Of a DNA stretch of 64,000 nt, positions 42,632 to 50,618 are shown one piece after another. Position numbers and translations under genes: made by a program. The notes under the pieces were generated by a model that was not told the origin of the DNA, searched no databases, and saw only the letters and a program-made list of their open reading frames with translations. The stretch's first letter is position 1, and the number at the start of each line of letters is the position of its first letter. Source of the DNA: Streptomyces olivaceoviridis (GTDB lineage: Bacteria; Actinomycetota; Actinomycetes; Streptomycetales; Streptomycetaceae); NCBI RefSeq assembly GCF_014650115.1, contig NZ_BMUI01000012.1, positions 124,001-188,000 on the forward strand, written 5' to 3'.

Positions 42632-44112
42632 CGGTCTTCCTCCCCACGGGTGGTCAGGGGGGCGGGCAGGGGGGCGGGGCGGCGCTCGGGCAGATGGGCG
42701 AGGAGCTCGGCCTCGATCCGCTCGCTCTCCTGGCGCGCCATGCGGATGCGCTCGCGCAGGCCGATGGTGCGCAGGCCCCACCACAGGTACCAGTTGTCGT
42801 TGGCCAGCACCCGCTCCTGGATCTCGTCGAGGAGGGCGCTGTCCTCGATGACGTCCCGGGACACGTAGTACTTGGGCACGATGAACCGCTCGTCGCCGGT
42901 GAGCATGCCCTCCTCGACGGCGGTGGTGTGCAGTGCGGTCCCGCGGCAGACGCGCAGGCCGAGGGTCCAGTAGGCGTGGGCCTCGGGAGCGCCGGGCGGC
43001 ACCAGGCCGGACATCACGTCGAAGGTCTCCCGCACCGAGTCCCGGTCGTCTCCCGGACTGCCGATGAACAGACAGTGCTCGACACGGATCCCGGCCTGCT
43101 CGAACTGCCGGTGGGCGCTGACGATCTGCCGCTGGCGGAAGTTCTTCTTCAGCCGGCGCAGCACCCGGTCGTTGCAGGAGTCGGTGCCGAACTCGACGTA
43201 GTAGCAGCCCGTTCGGACCATGAGGTCGACGAGTTCGGGGGTGACGTTCCCCGGGTTGATCATGCAGGACCAGGGCATCTCGATGCCGCGCCGGACGAAC
43301 TCCCGCAGCACCTCGACGGCGTAGTTCAGGGGCAGGTTGAAGACGCCGTCGACGATCTCCAGGACCTCCAGTCCCTCGTCCCGCAGCCGCTCCACCTCAT
43401 CGGCGACCCGTTTGACGTCGTCGAACTTCACCCCGGTGCCGTCGACCAGGAAGTTGCTGCAGAACACGCACTCCAGCACGCAGCCCTTCTTGGTCTGGAT
43501 GGTGGCGGGCACCTTCTCGCTGCGGTCGTGGGTCTCGTAGGAGTAGGTGAAGTAGCGCGGGTCGTACAGTTCGGGGTCGGGACGGGCGGCCTTGCGGTAG
43601 TCGATCTCGAAGACCGGGTCCCTGCGCTGGTAGGAGCCGTCCGGCGCGCGGAAGATCACACCGGGCACGTCCGCCGGTTCGGTGCCGCGGTGCAGGTGGG
43701 CGAGGAAGGGCACCATGGACTCCTCGGCGAAGCCGGTGATGCCGTACTCGGCGCCCACGAAGTCCATCAGGTCGTCCGGCACCGTGGAGAAGCCGGGGCC
43801 GCCGAGGACGACGGTGACACCGGGCCGCTCGGCACGCGCCCAGTCGGCGACCTCCCTGGCGAGCGGTGTGTAGATGACCGGCTCCAGCATGTTCTGCGAG
43901 TCGACGTTGCGGATGGAGATCCCCACGACGTCGGGCCGGAAGGCGGCGACCGCCTCGCGCACCGCCTTCTCGTCCTCCTCCTCCCACATCAGGTCCAGGA
44001 CGTGTACGTCGTGCCCCGCGGCCCGCACCTGGGTCGCCACGGTGACCATGCCGATGGGCAGCACCGGACGGAAGGACTTGAGCTTGTTGACGGAGACGAA
44101 CATGACCCTCAT
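42628..44112 (-). CDS. B12-binding domain radical SAM enzyme (BchE-like)
   Basis: 494 residues. An N-terminal cobalamin-binding domain (about residues 1-140: LDLMWEEED and VVLGGPGFST) lacks an obvious DxHxxG His ligand, so a base-off mode is possible. The radical SAM motif is C211-x3-C215-x2-C218 (KKGCVLECVFCSN), followed by ILEIV-like and EFGTDSCNDRVLRRL segments. Class B enzymes methylate unactivated carbons or rearrange rings. Its presence alongside a HemN-like enzyme gives the cluster two different radical SAM chemistries. Confidence 0.9.
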   Translation of the reverse strand: MRVMFVSVNKLKSFRPVLPIGMVTVATQVRAAGHDVHVLDLMWEEEDEKAVREAVAAFRPDVVGISIRNVDSQNMLEPVIYTPLAREVADWARAERPGVTVVLGGPGFSTVPDDLMDFVGAEYGITGFAEESMVPFLAHLHRGTEPADVPGVIFRAPDGSYQRRDPVFEIDYRKAARPDPELYDPRYFTYSYETHDRSEKVPATIQTKKGCVLECVFCSNFLVDGTGVKFDDVKRVADEVERLRDEGLEVLEIVDGVFNLPLNYAVEVLREFVRRGIEMPWSCMINPGNVTPELVDLMVRTGCYYVEFGTDSCNDRVLRRLKKNFRQRQIVSAHRQFEQAGIRVEHCLFIGSPGDDRDSVRETFDVMSGLVPPGAPEAHAYWTLGLRVCRGTALHTTAVEEGMLTGDERFIVPKYYVSRDVIEDSALLDEIQERVLANDNWYLWWGLRTIGLRERIRMARQESERIEAELLAHLPERRPAPLPAPLTTRGEEDR

Positions 44113-45362
44113 CCGGCGCCGCCCCCGATCTCACGGTCGGCGTCGGTCAGGGCGGCGACCAGCGCCCGCAGTTGCTCCTCGCTCTGGTGCCAGTGCACGA
44201 CCAGGCGCAGGAGTCCGTAGCGGCGGGCGACGGAGGCGATGAACCCCCGCCGTTCCAGTGCGTCGACGAGCTGTCCGGGCGCCGGGTGGCGCACGGTGAC
44301 GACGGTGAGGTCCGGCGCGGGGGCGACGGCGAACCCGGCCCCGCGGAGCAGGCCGAGCAGGAGCTCCCTGCGCTCGAAGACCGAAGCGACGAGCGTGCGG
44401 TAGCCGGCGCGGCCCATGGTGTGCAGCGCGGCCCAGGTGGCGAGCACGGCGGCGCCGGGGCGGGTGCCGAGCAGACCGTGGTGGTCGTGGGTGCCGCGGT
44501 AGTGGGAGGCGACGCGCAGCCGGTCCAGGTCCGCCGCGTCGCGTACCAGGAGCTGGCCGGCCGGGATGGGCGCGCCGCCGTACTTGTGCGGATCGAGGGT
44601 GACGGAGGTGACTCCCGGGACATCGAGGCCGACCGGCGGCAGCGGGTGGCCGAGGTCACGGGCGAAGGGGACGAGGAAGCCGCCGGTCGCCGCGTCGACG
44701 TGCAACGGCACGCCCAGGGCGCGGGTGTGCTCCGCGATGGCGGGGACGTCGTCGACGGCCCCGGTCTCGGAGGTGCCGGCGGTCGCGACGACGAGCGCGG
44801 TGTCCTCGGTGACGAGGGACCGCAGCGTCTCGACGCAGACGTGCAGGTCGGGTGTGAGCGGGGCGTACACGGGCTCCACGCCCAGCATCGCGAGGATCTT
44901 GTCGAAGGAGAAGTGGGCGCTCTCCGGCAGCACGATCCGCGCGGGACGGCCCGTGCGGGCCCGCTGCCCGTCCCGGCGCAGCGCGGCCAGAACCGCCAGG
45001 AGGTTGGCCTCGGTCCCGCCGGAGGTCGCCACTCCCCCGGCCTCGGGAAGCCCGAGGAGGTCGCCGAGGAGCGCCGTCACCTCCGTCTCGGCGCGCCGCA
45101 GCGACGGGAAGATCCGGTTGTCGCCCATGTTGGTGTCGAGTGCCTGGGCGAAGACCTGCCGGGCCACCGGGAGCGGCGCGGAGCAGATGGAGTTGAACAC
45201 CGTGCCGTCGGCGTAGTCGTGGTCGTCGCGGCGCAGTGCGTCCAGGCCGGCGAGGACGGCCGCCGTGTCCCGGCCGTGCTCGGGCAGGCCCGTGGGCCGG
45301 GCGGGTGCCGCCCGGTCAGCCGATCCGGTGCGGGATGTCGAAGAACCCAGCAGCGTTTCCAT
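44109..45362 (-). CDS. PLP-dependent group II decarboxylase (MfnA-like)
   Basis: 417 residues. The PLP lysine is Lys260 (TLDPHKYGGAPIPAG) and the cofactor Asp is Asp223 (LHVDAATGGF); TSGGTEANLLAVLA is the phosphate-binding block. The family decarboxylates Tyr, Asp, Glu or DOPA-type amino acids. An aromatic amino acid substrate would fit the expected aromatic product. It overlaps the TatD-like gene by 47 bp upstream and the B12 radical SAM gene by ATGA downstream. Confidence 0.88.
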   Translation of the reverse strand: METLLGSSTSRTGSADRAAPARPTGLPEHGRDTAAVLAGLDALRRDDHDYADGTVFNSICSAPLPVARQVFAQALDTNMGDNRIFPSLRRAETEVTALLGDLLGLPEAGGVATSGGTEANLLAVLAALRRDGQRARTGRPARIVLPESAHFSFDKILAMLGVEPVYAPLTPDLHVCVETLRSLVTEDTALVVATAGTSETGAVDDVPAIAEHTRALGVPLHVDAATGGFLVPFARDLGHPLPPVGLDVPGVTSVTLDPHKYGGAPIPAGQLLVRDAADLDRLRVASHYRGTHDHHGLLGTRPGAAVLATWAALHTMGRAGYRTLVASVFERRELLLGLLRGAGFAVAPAPDLTVVTVRHPAPGQLVDALERRGFIASVARRYGLLRLVVHWHQSEEQLRALVAALTDADREIGGGAG

Positions 45363-46233
45363 GAACGAGAGCCCTCACGGTCTGTTCCGGAACGCCTCCG
45401 AGGCGGAGGCGATGGACGGTCTTGCCGAGGCCGAGCGGGTCGGCGGAGCCGAAGTGGAAGCCGGTGTTGAGCATCAGGCGCTCCGGCCCCCGGCTGTCGA
45501 GAATGCGCATCACCTCACGGTGGGTGACCTTCTGGCGCACGGCGAACAGCGCGTCCGTGCGCGGCGAGACCGGCAGGCCGTAGCCGCCGAGCCCGTCGAA
45601 GCCACCGTGGTCGTGGACCAGGCGCAGCTTGTGCTCGTCGAGGTCCATCACGGCGACACGCCCCGGATCGATGCCCGAGCGCTCGATGGCGCCGGCGAGC
45701 AGCGGCAGCATCGCCGTGAACGCCTCCAGCGGCGGCGGGGTCTCCACCATCACCGGTGTCCCCGTGTCGGCGGCAAGAAGCAACTGCCTCTCCAGCACCG
45801 TCACTTCGTCGCTGGTGCGATGGCGGAGCGACACCTCGCCCAGGGCCTTCACCCGGGGGTGGCCGAGCCGCTTGTGGAGTTCGTCGACGCCCTCCAGAGC
45901 GCTGCGCAGATCGCTCATGTCGGCGGCGTGCACGGCCAGCCCGACGTACAGGTCGATGCCGTACACCGCCGCACGGGCCGTCTCGACCTCGATGAGCCGC
46001 TCGAACCGCGCGGCGAACGCGTCGCCAGACGAGCGGCGCTCGTGCGAGCTGGAGCAGGGGGCGAGCGCACTCGTCACACCGCTGACCGCCATGAGTTCGT
46101 AGTCGTCGGCGTTGCGCAGGTCGCTGTGGATGTGGTGGTCGAAGAGCGGGACGAGGCCGGGTCCGTGCGCGCCCCGGGGCGCCAGGAGCTGTGGCGCGGG
46201 GGTCGCACGGCCGGCGACGGTGGCCGGCCGCAC
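45316..46233 (-). CDS. TatD-family protein, EboB-like, with altered metal ligands
   Basis: 305 residues from GTG 46233. The HxH motif is intact (FDHHIHSD, His34/His36) and the Glu in LGEVSLRH is present, but the later His positions look replaced (VMVETPPP; MDLDEHKL where an Asp-His would be expected). The C-terminal NTGFHFGSADPLGLGK resembles the EboB branch. In ebo operons a TatD-type protein lies beside a DHQ-synthase-like and a TIM-barrel protein; all three are here. In yatakemycin a TatD-like gene was interpreted as a repair nuclease. Both readings stay open. Confidence 0.75.
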   Translation of the reverse strand: MRPATVAGRATPAPQLLAPRGAHGPGLVPLFDHHIHSDLRNADDYELMAVSGVTSALAPCSSSHERRSSGDAFAARFERLIEVETARAAVYGIDLYVGLAVHAADMSDLRSALEGVDELHKRLGHPRVKALGEVSLRHRTSDEVTVLERQLLLAADTGTPVMVETPPPLEAFTAMLPLLAGAIERSGIDPGRVAVMDLDEHKLRLVHDHGGFDGLGGYGLPVSPRTDALFAVRQKVTHREVMRILDSRGPERLMLNTGFHFGSADPLGLGKTVHRLRLGGVPEQTVRALVHGNAAGFFDIPHRIG

Positions 46234-46238
46234 GGTGG

Positions 46239-47087
46239 TCAGTCTTCCGAGGAGGACTCGGCGGAGGCCGCGGCCGCGGTGAGCACCTCGTGGCTGCGGC
46301 GCAGGGCGTGCCGGTAGACGTCGCTGTGGTTGTACAGCTCCACGCTGACGTGCCCCTCGTAGCCGCCGCGGCGCAGGATGCGGAAGAACTCCACGAAGTC
46401 GATGTCCCCGTCACCGGGGATCTCGTGGTAATGGGTGCGGCCCTTGATGTCCTCGACCTGGAACACGGGGGTGATCGGCAGGTGGCGTTCGACGGAGGCG
46501 AGGTAGTCCTCCTCCACGACGCGGCAGTGCCCGAGGTCCTGGGCGAGGGCGAAGCGCGGGCTGTCCAGTTCCCGGGCGAGCTGGGCGACCGCGGCGTTGG
46601 TCTCCAGGAAGAACTCCGGTTCGGGTTCCATGGCGAGGATGACGTCGCTGTCCGTGCTGTCGAGGATCTCGGTGATGCCCTCGACGAGCCAGCGCCGCGC
46701 GTCGGCGGGGTCCACCTCGGGCTTGCGCTTGCCGGTGGCGAAGTTGATCAGCGGGATGCCGAGCATGTCGGCGATACGTATGGACCGTTTGACGAGGTCG
46801 ACGCGGCGGGCGCGGCCGGCCGCGTCGGGGTGGACCAGCGACGGCTCGAACCTCTCCTCGCTGAGCAGGTTGTCGGCGCCCGCGGCCAGGCAGCAGGCCT
46901 CGATGCCGGTGCGCTCCAGCGCCTTGCGGATGACCGACGCCTCGTTGTCGGAGAAGGAGAACGGGTCGATGTGCGCGGGGTGCAGGGAGAGTTCGATGCC
47001 GTCGTATCCGGCCTCGGCGACTTCCTCGACGGCCCGCTCCACGGTGAGGTTACGCAGACCGTTGGCGTTGTAGCTCAAGCGGTGCAC
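46239..47087 (-). CDS. TIM-barrel protein (xylose isomerase/AP endonuclease-like; EboE-like)
   Basis: 282 residues from GTG 47087 (AAGGAG, spacing 5). Metal-binding pattern of the AP_endonuc_2 fold: Glu in LAMEPEPEF, Asp-His in LAQDLGHCRVV, the HYHEIPGDGDIDF block and the late VSVELY. Family members are sugar isomerases/epimerases and endonuclease IV-like proteins. The combination with TatD-like and DHQ-synthase-like genes matches part of the ebo gene set. It is 5 nt upstream of the TatD-like gene. Confidence 0.8.
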   Translation of the reverse strand: MHRLSYNANGLRNLTVERAVEEVAEAGYDGIELSLHPAHIDPFSFSDNEASVIRKALERTGIEACCLAAGADNLLSEERFEPSLVHPDAAGRARRVDLVKRSIRIADMLGIPLINFATGKRKPEVDPADARRWLVEGITEILDSTDSDVILAMEPEPEFFLETNAAVAQLARELDSPRFALAQDLGHCRVVEEDYLASVERHLPITPVFQVEDIKGRTHYHEIPGDGDIDFVEFFRILRRGGYEGHVSVELYNHSDVYRHALRRSHEVLTAAAASAESSSED

Positions 47088-47113
47088 AGGGGCTCCTTCG
47101 CAGGGTAGGGCCG

Positions 47114-47758
47114 TCACCGGGCGGCGATGGCGTGGGTGTGGAAGTCGTGCCAGGTGCGCAGTTCGATCTGCTGGAAGCCGGCGCCGCGCAGCATCTGCTC
47201 CAGCTCTTCGAGGGAGAAGCGCAGATGGCGCTCGTCGGGTCCCGCGCCGTCGGGCTGCCGCGCGTACCAGGACTCGATCTCCCGGTTGCGCGCGGTGTCC
47301 GGGGTCTTGCGGTAGTCCGCGATGGCGACGCGGCCACCGGGTTTGAGGACCCGGTGCATCTCGGCGACCGCCAGGGCCGCGTCCTCGGCCAGTTCGTGCA
47401 GGACGTAGGTGCACAGCACCAGGTCGACGCTGGAGGTGGGCACGTCCAGGGGGGCGAGGGCGCCGACCTGTGTGGTCACGCGTGCGGTGAGCCCTTCCTT
47501 CGCGGCACGGCGTTCGAGCACCTTCAGGAGCGGGGCGCTGCCGTCGACGCCATGGACGCTGCCGTCGGGGCCGACCGCGCGGGCCGCGGGAATCGTGGCG
47601 TACCCGGTGCCCGCGCCCACGTCCAGGACCCGCTGGCCCGGCGCGGCCTGTGCCGTGCGCAGCAGTCCCTGGACCTCGCCGAGGGCCCAGCGCAGCGGCC
47701 CGTCGAGACGGTAGATCGTCTCCTCCACCTCGGGTGTGTGGTGCACTGTGGTGTTCAT
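47114..47758 (-). CDS. Class I SAM-dependent methyltransferase (small, UbiE-like)
   Basis: 214 residues. Motif I VLDVGAGTGYATIPAARAVG, motif II VHGVDGSAPLL, and PGGRVAIADYRKTPDT. Sits between the cyclase-like gene (26 nt) and the TIM-barrel gene (26 nt). Substrate unknown; one of six non-O-type methyltransferases in the cluster, which implies a heavily methylated product or several regulatory/resistance methylations. Confidence 0.85.
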   Translation of the reverse strand: MNTTVHHTPEVEETIYRLDGPLRWALGEVQGLLRTAQAAPGQRVLDVGAGTGYATIPAARAVGPDGSVHGVDGSAPLLKVLERRAAKEGLTARVTTQVGALAPLDVPTSSVDLVLCTYVLHELAEDAALAVAEMHRVLKPGGRVAIADYRKTPDTARNREIESWYARQPDGAGPDERHLRFSLEELEQMLRGAGFQQIELRTWHDFHTHAIAAR

Positions 47759-47784
47759 GAGCCCATCCCTGTGGTGTCGGTGGA

Positions 47785-48894
47785 TCAGGCCTCGGTCAGG
47801 ACGCTCTTGAGCAGTGGTTCGGCGACGGGCGTCTCGTAGTCGCCGTCGACGCAGCGCACGGTGCCGACGCGGGGCACGAGGACGAAGCGGATCGCGGCTC
47901 CGGCGCGGCGTTTGTTGTCGCTGAGGATGACCTCGACGATCTGCTCGGCCGTCAGTTCCTCGGGCAGTGCCACGACGCTGCCCAGCCGGTGCTTGAGGAT
48001 GTGTTCCTGTCGGTGCAGCACCTCGGGCTCGCACAGACCGAGGCGTACGCCCACCTTGGCCGCGGCGCACATGCCGATGCCGACCGCTTCGCCGTGCAGC
48101 AGTTTGCCGTTGCCGAGGAACTCCACGGCGTGTCCGACGGTGTGGCCGTATTCGAGCATGATGCCCGCGTGCCGCTCACCGGGGTCGAGGGCGAGGATCG
48201 ACAGCTTGCTGCGCACCACGTCGTGGCAGAAGCCCAGCAGGTCGTCACGGACGGCGGCCAGGTCCGGCGTGAGCAGGTCCTCCAGCCGCTCGAACCAGGC
48301 CGCGTCGTTGACCAGGCCGTTCTTGATCGCCTCGGTGATGGCGCTGCGGTGCTGGCGGACCGGCTCCTCGCGGGTGTAGGCGACGTCCGCCCAGATGAAC
48401 AGCGGCGCGTGGTACATCCCGAACTGGTTCTTGCCCAGGGAACCGTTGACGGCCTGCTTGTTGCTGAGCGAGCCGTCGGTGAGGTTCAGCATCGTCGTCG
48501 GGACCTCGACGTACCTGATGCCCCGGTAGGTGAGTCCCGCGGCGAGGCCGACGATGTTGCTGATCATGCCGCCGCCGAGCGCCATGACCAGGGAGTCCTT
48601 GGTGACGCCGGCCGCGACCAGACGCTCGCACAGGTCGGTGAGCTGCTGCCAGCCCTTGGCGGACTCCCCCTCGCGCACGGTCAGTACGTTGACGGCGATG
48701 TTCGCGTCACTCAGCGTCCGGGCCAGTTCCTTGCCGAACCGGGCGTGCAGCCGGTCGCTGGTGACGAGGTAGATCTCGTCGAAGGCATGCCGGTGCAGAT
48801 ACGCCGGCAGCTGGTCGGCGATGCCGTCCCCCAGGTAGTACGGACAGCTGGGGCTCACTCCGCTCGACAGCTCGATGATGGTTCCCCTGGCCAC
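47785..48894 (-). CDS. Sugar-phosphate cyclase-like protein (DHQ synthase fold; EboD/DOI-synthase type)
   Basis: 369 residues from GTG 48894 behind GGAG. DHQ-synthase fold: metal ligands are in RSAITEAIKN (Glu), LEYGHTVGHAVE (His) and LLHGEAVGIGM (His). The substrate loop reads SNKQAVNGSLGKNQFG instead of the GGKTGVN of true AroB, like 2-deoxy-scyllo-inosose-type and EboD-type members. So it probably does not serve the shikimate pathway. Whether it makes a cyclitol or supports metabolite trafficking is unknown. Confidence 0.83.
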   Translation of the reverse strand: MARGTIIELSSGVSPSCPYYLGDGIADQLPAYLHRHAFDEIYLVTSDRLHARFGKELARTLSDANIAVNVLTVREGESAKGWQQLTDLCERLVAAGVTKDSLVMALGGGMISNIVGLAAGLTYRGIRYVEVPTTMLNLTDGSLSNKQAVNGSLGKNQFGMYHAPLFIWADVAYTREEPVRQHRSAITEAIKNGLVNDAAWFERLEDLLTPDLAAVRDDLLGFCHDVVRSKLSILALDPGERHAGIMLEYGHTVGHAVEFLGNGKLLHGEAVGIGMCAAAKVGVRLGLCEPEVLHRQEHILKHRLGSVVALPEELTAEQIVEVILSDNKRRAGAAIRFVLVPRVGTVRCVDGDYETPVAEPLLKSVLTEA

Positions 48895-48945
48895 TTCGCT
48901 CCTTCATGGGATGGCGGACGATTGCGGTCCGCGCAGGGGGCGGAT

Positions 48946-50301
48946 TCAGGCACCGTCACCGAGGTGCGCGGTGTAGCCCTCCAGGTCGAGGGCACCGTTG
49001 CCGCTCACGCAGGCGACGATGGTCTCGGCGCGGCCCGTACGACGGGCTTCGATCGCCCGGTCGACGGCGGCACGCACCGCGTGGCAGGACTCGGGGGCGA
49101 TGAGCACGCCCTCGTGGCGCAGCATGAGCGAGCCGGTCTCGAACGCCTCCGCCTCCTCGTAGGCGACCGCGTCGATCAGGCCCTGGCTGCGCAGCACGCC
49201 GACCACCGCCGAGCCGCTGTGCTGGCGCAGGCCGCCGACATGGGTCTCGGGCAGCTCGTAGTCACGGCCGAGGGTGTAGGACTTGGTCAGCGGCGTGATG
49301 CCTTCCGGGTCGGCGTGGTCGTAGCGCCACTCGCCGCGCGTCAGCCGGGGTGCGCTGGCCGACTCGGCGCCGATCAGCGTCAGTCCGTCGCCGCGCTCGG
49401 CCTTGTCCGCCAGGTACGGGCCCATCAGGCCACCCAGGTTGCTGCCGCCGCCGACACAGGCGATCAGGGTGTCCGGGGTCTCGCCGAGCGCCGCCAGCTG
49501 AGCCTTGACCTCCTGTCCGATGACGGACTGGTGCGCCAGCACATGGGGCAGGTTGCTGCCCGAGATGTACCGGGTCTCGGGATGGTCCTGCGCATAGCTG
49601 ATGGCTTCGCCGATGGCCGTGCCGAGGGAGCCCAGCAGATGACGGCCGTCGCGCAGCAGCGCCTTGCCGACCTGCGTCCGCTCGCTGGGCGACGGGTACA
49701 CCTCGCCGCCGAGCAGCTTGATCACCGTGTGCCTGCCGGGCTTCTGCCGCGCCGACACGCCGGCCCAGAAGATCACCGCGTGCAGACCGAAGAGCCGCGC
49801 CGCCCAGGCCACCGCGTGACCCCACTGCCCCGCTCCGGTCTCGGTCACCAGCGTCCGTACGCCCTGCTGTGCGGCGAAGTACGCCTGTGCGATGGCGGAG
49901 TTGAGCTTGAAGCTGCCGGTGGGCAGCACGTCCTCGCGCTTGAGGTAGATCCGGGCAGGCGTCTGGAGGTGGGCCTCCAGGGCCCGTGCCCGCAGCAGCG
50001 GGGTGGGGCGGCCGATGGCCGCGAGTTCCTCGCGGACCCGCTGCGGGATGGGAAGGAAGGACTCCGTGGACGCGTCCTGTTCCTGCACCGCGGCGAGGCG
50101 GATCCGGCGCTGGAGCGCGAGCCGGGAGGGCTGGCCGTCGTCGCCGTCCCTGGCCGGCGGCAGGGGGACCGGCAGATTGGGTACGAGGTTGAACCAGGCT
50201 TCGGGCACATCGTCCGGGGCACCGCTCGGCATGACCGGGGTCGGGTTCCAGTCGGGGCCCGGGGTCCTGGCGCCCGGCGCGGGCCGCGGTCCGCCGCTCA
50301 T
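48946..50301 (-). CDS. TrpB2-like PLP enzyme with Phe before the PLP lysine
   Basis: 451 residues from ATG 50301 (GGGAG upstream). The fold matches TrpB type 2: PARIYLKREDVLPTGSFKLN, LVTETGAGQWGHA with catalytic Glu154, CVGGGSNLGG for phosphate. The usual GSHKxN is GSFKLN (Phe131-Lys132). Normal TrpB joins serine-derived aminoacrylate to indole; a variant could couple serine to another aromatic partner, which fits the serine-derived carbon in benzodipyrrole units. First gene of the long minus-strand operon. Confidence 0.86.
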   Translation of the reverse strand: MSGGPRPAPGARTPGPDWNPTPVMPSGAPDDVPEAWFNLVPNLPVPLPPARDGDDGQPSRLALQRRIRLAAVQEQDASTESFLPIPQRVREELAAIGRPTPLLRARALEAHLQTPARIYLKREDVLPTGSFKLNSAIAQAYFAAQQGVRTLVTETGAGQWGHAVAWAARLFGLHAVIFWAGVSARQKPGRHTVIKLLGGEVYPSPSERTQVGKALLRDGRHLLGSLGTAIGEAISYAQDHPETRYISGSNLPHVLAHQSVIGQEVKAQLAALGETPDTLIACVGGGSNLGGLMGPYLADKAERGDGLTLIGAESASAPRLTRGEWRYDHADPEGITPLTKSYTLGRDYELPETHVGGLRQHSGSAVVGVLRSQGLIDAVAYEEAEAFETGSLMLRHEGVLIAPESCHAVRAAVDRAIEARRTGRAETIVACVSGNGALDLEGYTAHLGDGA

Positions 50302-50618
50302 GCCCCGCTCCCCATCCGCGGCGGGTGGAACGGCTCCTCAGTGGCGTGCATCCAGATCCCCTCTCTGCTCGTCCGGGACACGACGAGAAGCCTCATCGCT
50401 GGACGGCGGCAGGGGGAGGGTCGGCCCGGGACGTTCACCGTTCGAGTCAAAGGACACTCGTACCGGACTCGACCGCTTGACCTATATGACTGATTCGCTC
50501 ACCCGTGCCCTGTGTGGCACTGGCGCGTTCTCACAAGAGGCGGGCTCCGCAGCGCCTCGAAGACGCGGGGCCGGCCCCATGACTCCCGGCACAAGCCCGA
50601 ACACGAGGAACCGCGCGC
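50302..50618. other. Divergent promoter region of the main biosynthetic operon
   Basis: 317 bp between the TrpB-like operon and the plus-strand GyrI-like gene. It must drive at least the 23-gene minus transcript. AT-richer words (TATATG, TTGACC, TTTGACT) occur around 50447-50493, but no pair matches the consensus with good spacing, so an activator-dependent promoter is likely. No coding frame is supported. Confidence 0.5.

Noticed and set aside
47785..48894. Cyclase-like gene as sign of an aminoglycoside cluster (2-deoxystreptamine)
   Set aside because: No aminotransferase, glycosyltransferase or aminoglycoside-modifying enzyme is present, and the resistance genes point to DNA alkylation.
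47989..50493. Plus-strand frame of over 800 codons opposite the TrpB-like and cyclase-like genes
   Set aside because: Both minus-strand genes show full active-site motifs; the plus frame does not.
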